Below are positions 42,609 through 50,772 of a stretch of DNA of 64,000 nt, piece by piece. This DNA comes from Streptomyces sp. MUM 2J (GTDB lineage Bacteria; Actinomycetota; Actinomycetes; Streptomycetales; Streptomycetaceae). Within the stretch, counting starts at the first letter, position 1, and each line of letters starts with the position of its first letter. Position numbers and translations under genes: made by a program. The DNA lies in NCBI RefSeq assembly GCF_022414535.1, contig NZ_JADWYM010000023.1:1-64000 (forward strand). Reading direction: 5' to 3'. A model generated the notes under the pieces. That model was not told the origin of the DNA. It saw only the letters and a program-made list of their open reading frames with translations, and made no database searches.

Positions 42609-43466
42609 CTACGGCACGCGTGCGACGAGGTAGCGGAAGACGTTCGGCATCCACACCGTCCCGTCCGGCCGCCGGTGCGGGTGCAGGGCCTCGGTGAGCT
42701 CCTTCTCCACCTGCGCCTGGTCGGTGGCCGCGATCGCCGCGTCGAACAGCCCGGTCGACAGCAGGCCGCGGACGGCGCTGCGGGGGCCGGCATAGCCGAA
42801 CGGGCAGGCGACCCGGCCCGAGCCGTCCGGCTTCAGACCGGCCCGCTGGGCGACCTCCTCCAGCTCGTCGCGGTGCGTGGGCCGCCAGCTGCCGGCGAAC
42901 CGCAGCGGATCGGCCAGCCGGGCGGCCACCCGCAGCACGGAGGACGTGCTGCACCGTTCCGGTGGCCCCCAGCCGGCCAGCACCACCGCCGCCCCGCGCT
43001 CCGCGAGTGGTACCGCGTCCGCGAGCAGCTCTGCGAGCCCCTCGGAGTCGCCGGCGAGGCAGCCGATGGGCTCGAAAGCGGTCACCAGGGTGTACGGCGC
43101 CGTCCGGGTGCCGGTGACGCCCTCGGGGCAGTCCTCGACGAGCCGTGCCTCCGCCCCCGCGGGTGCCTCCGGCGCCTCGGGCAGCAGCCGCTCGCGGGCC
43201 AGGGCCAGCCGCTCGGGGGAGTGGCACTCCACGCCCGTGATCCGGGCGCCGCGCGAGGCCGCCATCAGCAGGGCCAGGCCAGAGCCGCAGCCCAGGCCCA
43301 GCAGCCGGGTGCCGGGACCCACTTCCAGTCGTTCGTAGACGGCCTCGTAGAGCGGGACGAGCATCCGCTCCTGGATCTCGGACCAGTCACGCGCGCGTGC
43401 ACGCAGGTCCACGCGGGGGGCCGGGCCCGCGTGAGGGAGGTGCTGCCGCACGAGCGTAGGTGTCAT
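42609..43466 (-). CDS. Class I SAM-dependent methyltransferase
   Basis: 285-aa methyltransferase. SAM site: RLLGLGCGSGLALLMAASRG with ITGVECHSPERLALARERL (motif I and the acidic loop). Later LVTAFEPIGCLAGDS and VVLAGWGPPER resemble motifs II/III. The C-terminus has helices with DAAIAATDQAQVEKELTEAL. The substrate is unknown; small-molecule or ubiquinone/menaquinone-like methylation cannot be distinguished. The ATG at 43466 gives MTPTLVRQHLPHAGPAPRV. It lies convergent to ffh in a patch of accessory character. Confidence 0.88.
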   Translation of the reverse strand: MTPTLVRQHLPHAGPAPRVDLRARARDWSEIQERMLVPLYEAVYERLEVGPGTRLLGLGCGSGLALLMAASRGARITGVECHSPERLALARERLLPEAPEAPAGAEARLVEDCPEGVTGTRTAPYTLVTAFEPIGCLAGDSEGLAELLADAVPLAERGAAVVLAGWGPPERCSTSSVLRVAARLADPLRFAGSWRPTHRDELEEVAQRAGLKPDGSGRVACPFGYAGPRSAVRGLLSTGLFDAAIAATDQAQVEKELTEALHPHRRPDGTVWMPNVFRYLVARVP

Positions 43467-43677
43467 AGGTACGCGCCCCAATCCGCCGAGAGTCGCTGCT
43501 GTGCCCGGAACTGCGCACCGCAGGGTCCCCGTGCGGTGCGCTCGCAACTTCCCCCCGTATGCCAGGTAACTCCGCCTCCGACCGGGCGTCCAGTGGAAGA
43601 CGGCCCCGGGTTTGGGAGTTGACCGCCCCGGTGGCGAGATTTCACATGCCCGCAACGTCGGCCCGTACCATCGCGCC

Positions 43678-43967
43678 ATGACCAGGACACCGGTTCTCAC
43701 CTCGCACGCCGAGGACTTCCCCGCTGGTACCGGGAGCCCGTCGCCGGGGGGGGGGCCGGCGGACAGCGGCCCGCTGCGGGGCACCATGGTGATCCGCCCG
43801 AACGGGTACGGCCCGTGGCACTGGATGCCGGCCGCGACACACGCCCGGATCAGGGTGACGGGCACCGCGCGCGTACGTCCCGTCGCTGGTCCCGCAGCCG
43901 TACCCCGCCCGGGAGTCCGACCACGTCGAGGGCCTTCGCGCCCGAGCGGCTCGCCGGGCAGCGGTGA
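43678..43967 (+). pseudogene. Decayed prolyl-tRNA synthetase fragment
   Basis: The first codons read MTRTPVLTSHAEDFP, then in the +1 frame RWYREP, back in the first frame PADSGPLRGTMVIRPNGYG, then in another frame AYVPSLVPQPYPARESDHVE, and in a third GFAPERL before a stop. Together they retrace the N-terminal ~85 residues of the short archaeal-type ProS (RAEDFPRWYQE... GTMVIRPYGYGLWE... REAEHVEGFAPEL). At least three frameshifts and key changes show it is dead. A promoter-like TACCAT 6 nt before the ATG survives. Streptomyces carry a working ProS elsewhere; this type is a second paralogue in some strains. Confidence 0.88.
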
Positions 43968-44320
43968 CCGCGTCCGGTCGCCGGGGACGGGCCGGTTCAG
44001 GAGGCCGGGGACGCCCCGGGTAACGTCGCGGGCGTCGCGCGCGCTTACTGATACAGCGGGCTTTCGGCGAGGGCGTGTCCGAAACACCTCTTGCGCAACC
44101 GCCGGCCGGGCTGGCACGGCTCGCGGCCCCGTTCGTGTGCCGGCCCGGGGAAGGGCCGCGTGCGTGGACGACGGCGGCGGACGGATGGGCCTACATCAGA
44201 CTACGTACCGCCTTGGTAGGAGCTGTGAGGCTTCTCCGCAGATCAGCGCACCCGCCCTCGTCAGGACGCATCAGCGGCAACTGACGGGTACGTGCAAATT
44301 ATTTGGGATGGCCCGGAATC
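43968..44320 (+). other. Intergenic remainder after the proS fossil
   Basis: About 350 bases with no confident gene. A 69-codon frame at 44075-44284 (MSETPLAQPPAGLARLAAPF at the N-terminus) has a GTG start but no RBS and no recognisable family, so it is not called. The short AT-rich patch GTGCAAATTATTTGGGATG lies at the right end, just before the next gene's promoter. Confidence 0.4.
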
Positions 44321-44346
44321 GGAACACAGGAGCCCTCCGGCTCGTT
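44321..44346 (+). promoter_or_regulatory. Candidate ECF-sigma promoter
   Basis: GGAAC (44321-44325), 17-nt spacer, CGTT (44343-44346), the layout used by many actinobacterial ECF sigma factors (SigE/SigR-like groups). The downstream GTG is 9 nt after the -10 element, consistent with a leaderless mRNA. The particular sigma factor cannot be told from sequence. Confidence 0.6.
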
Positions 44347-44354
44347 GTCATTAC

Positions 44355-44951
44355 GTGAGCACGACACAGACACCACCTGTACTCGCCGCAGAGCTGGCGC
44401 AGGCGTGGGCCGACATTCAGCGGTACCACCCCGAGCTGCCGGACCTTGCCGCACCCGAGTCCCTGATCGGGGAGTCGTCGTCCGCGTGCGGTCACGAACT
44501 CTCCTTCGAGCGACTGCTCCATGAGGCAGTCCATGGCGTCGCCGCCGCGCGCGGCGTGCGCGACACCTCCCGTGCCGGCCGCTACCACAACCGCAGATTC
44601 CTCGCCGTGGCCGAGGAACTGGGCCTGGACCATCCGGACGAGCCGCACCCGAGCAGCGGCTTCTCCCTGGTCACGCTCAGTCCCGAGGCCAAGCGGCGCT
44701 ACCGTCCGACCATCGAGCGGCTGCAACGCGCTCTCAAGGCCCACTCGGCGGCGACCTCCGCCGAGACCACCCGTGCCTTCCGCGGCCCTGCCGCCCGGCA
44801 CGGCTCCTCCGGTGGTGGCGTACGCGTCAAGGCCGTCTGCGACTGCGGCCGCAACGTCCGCGTCGTCCCGTCGGTCCTGGCGCAGGCCCCGATCGTCTGC
44901 GGCGGCTGCGGCAAGCCGTTCCGGATCCCGGAGGTCGTGGGTGCGGCGTAA
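44355..44951 (+). CDS. SprT-like zinc metallopeptidase-related protein
   Basis: 198-aa protein with the HExxH motif HEAVH (about residue 56: FERLLHEAVHGVAAARGVRD) followed by SRAGRYHNRRFLAVAEELGL, in the SprT/Wss1-like arrangement. The C-terminal third is a zinc ribbon: CDCGRNVRV and CGGCGKPF. Such proteins occur in Streptomyces chromosomes and mobile elements; proteolytic activity on DNA-protein crosslinks is an analogy, not shown. The GTG start is chosen from the near-leaderless ECF-type promoter. Two strong terminators follow. Confidence 0.8.
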   Translation: MSTTQTPPVLAAELAQAWADIQRYHPELPDLAAPESLIGESSSACGHELSFERLLHEAVHGVAAARGVRDTSRAGRYHNRRFLAVAEELGLDHPDEPHPSSGFSLVTLSPEAKRRYRPTIERLQRALKAHSAATSAETTRAFRGPAARHGSSGGGVRVKAVCDCGRNVRVVPSVLAQAPIVCGGCGKPFRIPEVVGAA

Positions 44952-44963
44952 CGGGCGGCCGTC

Positions 44964-44994
44964 CGGCACCGGCATCTCGTGGCTGCCGGTGCCG
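44964..44994 (+). terminator. Terminator after SprT-like gene
   Basis: Perfect 11-bp stem CGGCACCGGCA/TGCCGGTGCCG with a 9-nt loop, 12 nt after the stop codon. Confidence 0.85.
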
Positions 44995-45022
44995 CGCAGC
45001 GTCACCGCGTAGCGCCGGGCCG

Positions 45023-45060
45023 CGCATCCGGCGGCGATCTTCGCACCGCCGCCGGATGCG
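45023..45060 (+). terminator. Second terminator before rpsP
   Basis: Perfect 14-bp stem CGCATCCGGCGGCG and complement with a 10-nt loop. Together with the preceding hairpin it isolates the rpsP operon from upstream readthrough. A -10-like CACAAT at 45118-45123 is the likely rpsP promoter. Confidence 0.85.
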
Positions 45061-45258
45061 CCCTCGGCGTGCCCTGGTGCAGGCACCCTGCGTCCCGGAC
45101 CGGACCGCGGGGTGTGGCACAATGGCTAGCTGTACTCGACAGCCGCACAGGACCCCTCTCTCCTCCGGCTGACGCGTCCATCGGGCACTCGGGTACCGCA
45201 ACCCCACGCGGCGAACCCGCCGTGCCCCACCACGTCAATTCCAGGAGAATCCACTCCC

Positions 45259-45687
45259 GTGGCAGTCAAGATCAAGCTGAAGCGTCTGGGCAAGATCCGT
45301 TCGCCTCACTACCGCATCGTCGTCGCCGACTCCCGCACCCGCCGTGACGGCCGGGCCATCGAGGAGATCGGCAAGTACCAGCCGACGTACAACCCGTCGG
45401 TCATGGAGGTCGACGCCGAGCGCGTGGCGTACTGGCTCTCCGTCGGCGCCCAGCCGACCGAGCCCGTGCTCGCCATCCTGAAGAAGACCGGCGACTGGCA
45501 GAAGTTCAAGGGCGAGCCCGCCCCGGCGCCGCTGCTGCAGGCGGCCGAGAAGCCCGCGCGTCCGTCGTTCGAGGCCATCGGCGGCGACGACGACGCCAAG
45601 GGTGAGGCGATCACCCAGAAGAAGAAGGCCGAGAAGAAGGACGAGGCCGCGGCCGAGTCCTCCTCGGCTGAGTCGACCGAGGCCTGA
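45259..45687 (+). CDS. rpsP: 30S ribosomal protein bS16
   Basis: 142-aa S16. VAVKIKLKRLGKIRSPHYRI and VVADSRTRRDGRAIEEIGKY form the conserved core (residues 1-85). The rest is a Lys/Glu/Ala/Ser-rich actinobacterial tail (KKKAEKKDEAAAESSS). GTG start with AGGAGAA upstream. First gene of the rpsP-khpA-rimM-trmD-rplS operon. Confidence 0.98.
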   Translation: MAVKIKLKRLGKIRSPHYRIVVADSRTRRDGRAIEEIGKYQPTYNPSVMEVDAERVAYWLSVGAQPTEPVLAILKKTGDWQKFKGEPAPAPLLQAAEKPARPSFEAIGGDDDAKGEAITQKKKAEKKDEAAAESSSAESTEA

Positions 45688-45689
45688 GC

Positions 45690-45929
45690 ATGCTCGAGGA
45701 GGCTCTCGAGCACCTCGTGAAGGGCATCGTCGACAACCCTGACGATGTGCAGGTCGCGTCACGCAACCTGCGCCGCGGGCGTGTGCTGGAGGTCCGGGTC
45801 CACCCCGACGACCTCGGCAAGGTGATCGGCCGCAACGGCCGCACCGCACGCGCCCTGCGTACCGTCGTGGGCGCCATCGGCGGTCGCGGTGTCCGCGTCG
45901 ACCTCGTCGACGTGGACCACGTCCGCTGA
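45690..45929 (+). CDS. khpA: RNA-binding KH-domain protein KhpA
   Basis: 79-aa single KH domain protein: LEEALEHLVKGIVDNPDDVQ, VRVHPDDLGKVIGRNGRTAR (the GxxG loop is GRNG) and ALRTVVGAIGGRGVRVDLVD. It lies 2 nt after rpsP. KhpA forms RNA-chaperone dimers, with KhpB elsewhere, affecting cell-envelope mRNAs in other bacteria. Confidence 0.95.
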   Translation: MLEEALEHLVKGIVDNPDDVQVASRNLRRGRVLEVRVHPDDLGKVIGRNGRTARALRTVVGAIGGRGVRVDLVDVDHVR

Positions 45930-46055
45930 CGCTTCGCAGCACCGGCTCGGGCCGGGGAGGGCCACTGGCCGTCCCCGGCCCGCAGTCGTATGACGGGAGC
46001 GAAGCCAGATGACAGGAGTGTCAGAAGTGACCGTAGTGACAGGAGAATGGGTCAC

Positions 46056-46601
46056 GTGCAGCTGGTAGTCGCACGGATCGGCCGCGCCCACGGCATCAGG
46101 GGCGAGGTCACCGTCGAGGTACGTACCGACGAGCCGGAACTGAGACTCGCGCCGGGAGCCGTCCTGGCCACCGACCCCGCCTCCACCGGACCGCTGACCA
46201 TCGAGACCGGCCGGGTGCACAGCGGACGGCTGCTCCTGCGGTTCGAGGGCCACACCGACCGCACCGCCGCCGAGGCGCTGCGCAACACCCTCCTGATCGC
46301 CGACGTCGACCCCGACGAGATGCCCGAGGGCGAGGACGAGTACTACGACCACCAGCTCATCGACCTGGACGTGGTGCTGCCGGACGGCACGGAGATCGGC
46401 CGGATCACCGAGATCTCGCACCTGCCCACCCAGGACCTCTTCATCGTCGAGCGCCCCGACGGCTCCGAGGTGATGGTCCCGTTCGTCGAGGAGATCGTCA
46501 CCGAGATCGACCTGGCGGAGCAGAGAGCGGTCATCGACCCGCCGCCGGGCCTGATCGACGACCGCGCCGAGATCGCCTCCTCGAGGGACGACGAGGCATG
46601 A
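46056..46601 (+). CDS. rimM: 16S rRNA processing protein RimM
   Basis: 181-aa 30S maturation factor. VQLVVARIGRAHGIRGEVTV is the family N-terminus, and the PRC-barrel follows with YYDHQLIDLDVVLPDGTEIG, GRITEISHLPTQDLFIVERP and VPFVEEIVTEIDL. The GTG at 46056 is preferred because AGGAGA lies 9 nt upstream; an ATG at 46047 sits too close to it. The 3' end overlaps trmD by 4 nt. Confidence 0.94.
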   Translation: MQLVVARIGRAHGIRGEVTVEVRTDEPELRLAPGAVLATDPASTGPLTIETGRVHSGRLLLRFEGHTDRTAAEALRNTLLIADVDPDEMPEGEDEYYDHQLIDLDVVLPDGTEIGRITEISHLPTQDLFIVERPDGSEVMVPFVEEIVTEIDLAEQRAVIDPPPGLIDDRAEIASSRDDEA

Positions 46602-47431
46602 GGCTCGACGTCGTCACGATCTTCCCCGAGTACCTCGAACCGCTCGACGTCTCCCTCGTCGGCAAGGCACGTGCGCATGGCCGGCTCGACGTGCACGTGC
46701 ACGACCTGCGGCAGTGGACGTACGACCGCCACAACACGGTCGACGACACCCCCTACGGCGGTGGTCCCGGCATGGTGATGAAGACCGGGCCGTGGGGCGA
46801 CGCCCTCGACTCCGTCCTCGCCGACGGCTACGAGTCGGGTGCCGGTGAGCCGGCCCTCATCGTGCCCACGCCCAGCGGCCGGCCCTTCACCCAGGACGTC
46901 GCCGTCCGGCTCTCCGAGCGGCCCTGGCTGATCTTCACGCCCGCCCGCTACGAGGGCATCGACCGCCGCGTCGTCGACGAGTACGCCACCCGGATGCCCG
47001 TCCACGAGGTGTCCATCGGCGACTACGTCCTCGCGGGCGGTGAGGCGGCCGTCCTCGTGATCACGGAGGCGGTGGCACGACTGCTGCCCGGTGTCCTCGG
47101 CAACGCCGAGTCCCACCGGGACGACTCCTTCGCCCCCGGCGCCATGGCCAACCTCCTGGAGGGCCCCGTCTACACCAAGCCGCCCGCCTGGCGCGGCCGG
47201 GGCATCCCCGACGTGCTGCTCAGCGGCCACCACGGGAAGATCGCCCGCTGGCGCCGCGACGAGGCACTGCGGCGCACGACGGCGAACCGCCCCGACCTCG
47301 TCGAGCGCTGCGGGCCCGGGGCCTTCGACAAGAAGGATCGGGAGATGCTCTCCATCCTGGGCTGGGAGCCCGACCCCGAGGGGGCGCCCCACGGCCGATT
47401 TTGGCGCAGGGCCGGGGCCGTGGAACAATAG
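46598..47431 (+). CDS. trmD: tRNA (guanine37-N1)-methyltransferase TrmD
   Basis: 277-aa SPOUT methyltransferase acting on G37 of tRNAs, essential for reading-frame maintenance. MRLDVVTIFPEYLEPLDVSL at the start, TPYGGGPGMVMK, FTPARYEGIDRRVVDEYAT and the trefoil-knot SIGDYVLAGGEAAVLV. HHGKIARWRRDEALRRT near the C-terminus is the RNA-binding end. It overlaps rimM. Confidence 0.97.
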   Translation: MRLDVVTIFPEYLEPLDVSLVGKARAHGRLDVHVHDLRQWTYDRHNTVDDTPYGGGPGMVMKTGPWGDALDSVLADGYESGAGEPALIVPTPSGRPFTQDVAVRLSERPWLIFTPARYEGIDRRVVDEYATRMPVHEVSIGDYVLAGGEAAVLVITEAVARLLPGVLGNAESHRDDSFAPGAMANLLEGPVYTKPPAWRGRGIPDVLLSGHHGKIARWRRDEALRRTTANRPDLVERCGPGAFDKKDREMLSILGWEPDPEGAPHGRFWRRAGAVEQ

Positions 47432-47565
47432 ACCGCTGCTGTCGGCCGTCCGGCGTGCGCCCCTGCCACAGGGGGACACGACGTCCGCTCCGACGGAGGC
47501 AGCGCTTCACCGAACGATCTAGTTTCCGTTGATGACCTGTGGCATCAGCGAAGAAAGCAGACGAC

Positions 47566-47916
47566 ATGTCGCACCTGCTCGACTCCGTCGACGTCGCGTC
47601 GCTCCGCAGCGACATCCCGGCCTTCCGCCCGGGTGACACCGTCAACGTCCACGTCCGCGTCATCGAGGGCAACCGCTCTCGTGTGCAGCAGTTCAAGGGC
47701 GTCGTGATCCGCCGCCAGGGTTCCGGCGTGCGCGAGACCTTCACCGTCCGCAAGGTCTCCTTCTCCGTGGGCGTGGAGCGCACCTTCCCGGTGCACACCC
47801 CGATCGTCGAGAAGATCGAGCTCGTCACCCGTGGTGACGTGCGCCGCGCCAAGCTGTACTACCTGCGCGAGCTGCGCGGCAAGGCGGCGAAGATCAAGGA
47901 GAAGCGCGAGAACTGA
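47566..47916 (+). CDS. rplS: 50S ribosomal protein bL19
   Basis: 116-aa L19: MSHLLDSVDVASLRSDIPAF, RPGDTVNVHVRVIEGNRSRV, QQFKGVVIRRQGSGV and the C-terminal KLYYLRELRGKAAKIKEKRE. The ATG at 47566 with GAAGAAAG upstream is preferred over a GTG 27 nt earlier. Last gene before the signal peptidase cluster. Confidence 0.97.
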   Translation: MSHLLDSVDVASLRSDIPAFRPGDTVNVHVRVIEGNRSRVQQFKGVVIRRQGSGVRETFTVRKVSFSVGVERTFPVHTPIVEKIELVTRGDVRRAKLYYLRELRGKAAKIKEKREN

Positions 47917-47961
47917 TCTCGCGCGGGCGTTCACAGCGGGGCCGGATAGCATCTGGCCGCG

Positions 47962-48693
47962 ATGGACACCGAAGCACAGCCGGCGAAGCGCGACCGCTCC
48001 CCCCTCCCCGACACCGGGGCGGGGGAGAGCCGGTCGCGCTTCTCGCATATGGCGCGGGCGGCCGGCCGGCTGCCCGGTGGGCGGATCACCCTGACCCTGT
48101 CGGTCTGCCTGGTCTTCGTTCTGTTCCTGAACCTGTTCGTGACGCGGCCCTTCCAGATCCCTTCCGGATCCATGGAGGCGGGGTTGAGGATCGGGGACCG
48201 CGTCCTCGTAAATAGGTTGGCGTACCGTTTCGGTGCCGAACCGCGCCGCGGGGACGTGGTCGTGTTCGACGGCACCGGGTATTTCGGGGACGCCGACTAC
48301 GTCAAACGCGTTGTGGGTGTGGGGGGAGACCACGTGGTCTGCTGTGACAAGGAAGGGAGGATCACGGTGAACGGCCGCTCTGCCGACGAGTCCGCGTTCC
48401 TGTATCCGGGGGACGAGCCGTCCCGCGTGCCCTTCGACGTCGTCGTGCCCGACGGTCGCCTCTTCGTGCTCGGCGACCACCGCAGCGTCTCCAGCGACTC
48501 CCGCGACCACCTGGGTTCGCCCGGCGGCGGCATGATCCCCGTCGGCGACGTGATCGGCCGCGCCGACTGGATCGTGTGGCCCCTCGGGCACGCCGTCCGG
48601 CTGCGCCGTCCCGGAGCCTACGCGGACGTGCCGGACCCCGGACCGGTCGCCGCGGGGGCGACGTCCCCGGACAGGGCGGGTGCGCATGGGTAA
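47962..48693 (+). CDS. sipW: Type I signal peptidase SipW
   Basis: 243-aa leader peptidase. A single N-terminal membrane segment (ITLTLSVCLVFVLFLNLFV, about 42-60) is followed by catalytic Ser70 in IPSGSMEAG and the Lys dyad region DYVKRVVGVGGDHV. GDHRSVSSDSRDH is box E. It lacks a C-terminal membrane segment, unlike SipX-Z, as described for S. lividans SipW. It cleaves signal peptides of exported proteins outside the membrane. It overlaps sipX by 8 nt. Confidence 0.95.
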   Translation: MDTEAQPAKRDRSPLPDTGAGESRSRFSHMARAAGRLPGGRITLTLSVCLVFVLFLNLFVTRPFQIPSGSMEAGLRIGDRVLVNRLAYRFGAEPRRGDVVVFDGTGYFGDADYVKRVVGVGGDHVVCCDKEGRITVNGRSADESAFLYPGDEPSRVPFDVVVPDGRLFVLGDHRSVSSDSRDHLGSPGGGMIPVGDVIGRADWIVWPLGHAVRLRRPGAYADVPDPGPVAAGATSPDRAGAHG

Positions 48694-49777
48694 CCGCGGC
48701 AGACCCCGGGGCGTGCCCGCCGACGCCACGGACAACCTCCTGCCCACCGGAGCGCGCCGCGCTTCCACCCCGTCCCCCGGACGCAGCCGCGTCGATCGGC
48801 GCAAGCTGCAGAAGAAGGTCAAGCGCAGGCGCAGGCGCGGCGCCGTCAAGGAGATACCCCTCCTCGTCGGTGTCGCGGTGCTGATAGCACTCGTGCTGAA
48901 GACCTTCCTCGTCCAGGCGTTCGTGATCCCCTCGGGCTCCATGGAGCAGACGATCCGCATCGGCGACCGGGTCCTGGTCGACAAGTTCACCCCGTGGTTC
49001 GGCTCCCGGCCGCAGCGTGGGGACGTGGTGGTGTTCAAGGACCCGGGCGGCTGGCTGCAGGACGAGCAGACCACGACCAGGAAGAACGACCCCATCGTCG
49101 TCAAACAGGTCAAGGAAGGACTCACCTTCATCGGCCTGCTGCCGTCCGACAACGAGAAGGACCTCATCAAGCGGGTCGTCGGCGTCGGCGGGGACCACGT
49201 CAAGTGCTGTGACGCGCAGGGGCGCATCACCGTCAACGACGTTCCCCTGAACGAGGGCTACCTGTACCCCGGCAACGCCCCCTCGGACACGCCCTTCGAC
49301 GTCACCGTCCCCGAGGGGCGCCTGTGGGTGATGGGCGATCACCGCGCCAACTCCGCCGATTCCCGCTTCCACCAGGACATGGACTACGGCGGTACGGTCT
49401 CCGAGGACGAGGTCGTCGGGCGCGCCATGGTGATCGCCTGGCCGCTGGGCCACTGGAGCACGCTGAACGAACCGAAGTCGTTCGCCGCGGTGACCGACGC
49501 GGCCCCCGGGTCGAACGCCGCGGCGCGGTCGTCGCATAGGGTTGCCCCCGACGATGTGAACCAAGCGGTCCCTCTCCCGATCCCTGCGGAACTCCCGCTC
49601 GTTATGGGAGTGGTGGGCCTGCGCCGTGTACGGGGCAGGCAGCGGCAGAGAGTGAGGAGTTGGCGTGGGGGATGTGGCGGTTGGCGCACGATCCGGACAC
49701 GATGGCGAGGAGCACCGCGGACACCCCGTGGAGTCGGCCGCGCCGGCTGCGGACAGCGCCATGACCTCCGGGAATGA
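48686..49777 (+). CDS. sipX: Type I signal peptidase SipX
   Basis: 363 aa as read. Basic N-terminus (KKVKRRRRR), membrane segment about 58-78, catalytic Ser85 in VIPSGSMEQT, the Lys dyad in KDLIKRVVGVGGD and box E GDHRANSADSRFH. A short hydrophobic segment PLPIPAELPLVMGVVGL (about 290-306) is the expected second anchor. Beyond it the frame continues about 55 more Arg/Gly/Trp-rich residues, the last 37 of which overlap sipY. This is longer than the roughly 320 aa of S. lividans SipX. In-frame GTG 6 nt earlier is an alternative start. Confidence 0.9.
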   Translation: MGNRGRPRGVPADATDNLLPTGARRASTPSPGRSRVDRRKLQKKVKRRRRRGAVKEIPLLVGVAVLIALVLKTFLVQAFVIPSGSMEQTIRIGDRVLVDKFTPWFGSRPQRGDVVVFKDPGGWLQDEQTTTRKNDPIVVKQVKEGLTFIGLLPSDNEKDLIKRVVGVGGDHVKCCDAQGRITVNDVPLNEGYLYPGNAPSDTPFDVTVPEGRLWVMGDHRANSADSRFHQDMDYGGTVSEDEVVGRAMVIAWPLGHWSTLNEPKSFAAVTDAAPGSNAAARSSHRVAPDDVNQAVPLPIPAELPLVMGVVGLRRVRGRQRQRVRSWRGGCGGWRTIRTRWRGAPRTPRGVGRAGCGQRHDLRE

Positions 49778-50630
49778 CGGGGCGGCACCCGGCGACGACA
49801 CCCCGGCGGACGACCGGGACCCGACCGGGGACGGGGACGCGGGCGACTCGGGCGCCCCGAGGAAGCAGCGACCGTTCTGGAAGGAGCTGCCGCTCCTGAT
49901 CGGCATCGCGCTGGTGCTGGCGCTGCTGATCAAGACGTTCCTGGTGCAGGCGTTCTCGATCCCGTCGGAGTCCATGCAGGACACCCTGCAGAAGGGCGAC
50001 CGGGTCCTGGTGGACAAGCTGACGCCCTGGTTCGGATCCGAGCCCGAGCGCGGTGAGGTCGTCGTGTTCCACGACCCGGACAACTGGCTGGCCGGTGAGC
50101 CCACACCCAAGCCGAATCCCCTGCAGAAGGTCCTCAGCTGGATCGGACTGATGCCGTCCGCGGAGGAGAAAGACCTGATCAAGCGGGTCGTGGCCGTCGG
50201 CGGCGACACCGTCTCCTGCAAGGGCACCGGTCCGCTCACGATCAATGGCCACGCGCTGAACGAGTCGTACGTGTACCCCGGCAACACGCCGTGCAGCGAC
50301 GACGAGGGCGGCCAGTTCACGGTGAAGGTGCCCAAGGGCTTCATCTGGGTCATGGGTGACCACCGGCAGAACTCCCGGGACTCGCGCTACAACCAGAACG
50401 ACAAGAACCACGGCTTCGTCCCCGTCGACAAGGTCGTCGGCCGCGCCATCGTCCGCGCCTGGCCGGTCAACCGCTGGGGCACGCTGCCCATCCCCGACAC
50501 CTACGACCAGCCGGGTCTGGGCGACCAGTCCTCGTCGGCCGCGCCCCTGACGGCCGCCCCGGACGTGCTCGTCCTCGCCGGTGCGGTGCCGGTGGCACTG
50601 CGGCGGCGCCGGCGGTCGCGGAAGGACTGA
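49665..50630 (+). CDS. sipY: Type I signal peptidase SipY
   Basis: 321-aa peptidase and the counterpart of the dominant one (SipY) in S. lividans. An acidic N-terminal extension of about 70 residues precedes the membrane segment LPLLIGIALVLALLIKTFLV. Catalytic Ser103 is in IPSESMQDT, with the Lys in KDLIKRVVAVGGD. Box E is GDHRQNSRDSRYN. The C-terminal segment APDVLVLAGAVPVALRRRRR is the second anchor. The GTG start has AGGAG 7 nt upstream, inside the end of the sipX frame. Confidence 0.95.
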   Translation: MGDVAVGARSGHDGEEHRGHPVESAAPAADSAMTSGNDGAAPGDDTPADDRDPTGDGDAGDSGAPRKQRPFWKELPLLIGIALVLALLIKTFLVQAFSIPSESMQDTLQKGDRVLVDKLTPWFGSEPERGEVVVFHDPDNWLAGEPTPKPNPLQKVLSWIGLMPSAEEKDLIKRVVAVGGDTVSCKGTGPLTINGHALNESYVYPGNTPCSDDEGGQFTVKVPKGFIWVMGDHRQNSRDSRYNQNDKNHGFVPVDKVVGRAIVRAWPVNRWGTLPIPDTYDQPGLGDQSSSAAPLTAAPDVLVLAGAVPVALRRRRRSRKD

Positions 50631-50772
50631 CGCCCCGGCGGATGCCGCCGGGCGGGTCCCGTACCCGGTCCCCGGGCGCGTCCCGGCGGGGACACGGCAT
50701 GGCCGCTTCTTGACCTTCGCCGTCCTCCCGACGGGTGGGCCGCACCCGTACCGCCCGGTAGGGTGCGGGTGC

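Noticed and set aside
44075..44284. 69-codon ORF between the proS fossil and the SprT-like gene
   Set aside because: No ribosome binding site, no recognised family and a composition near that of surrounding non-coding DNA.
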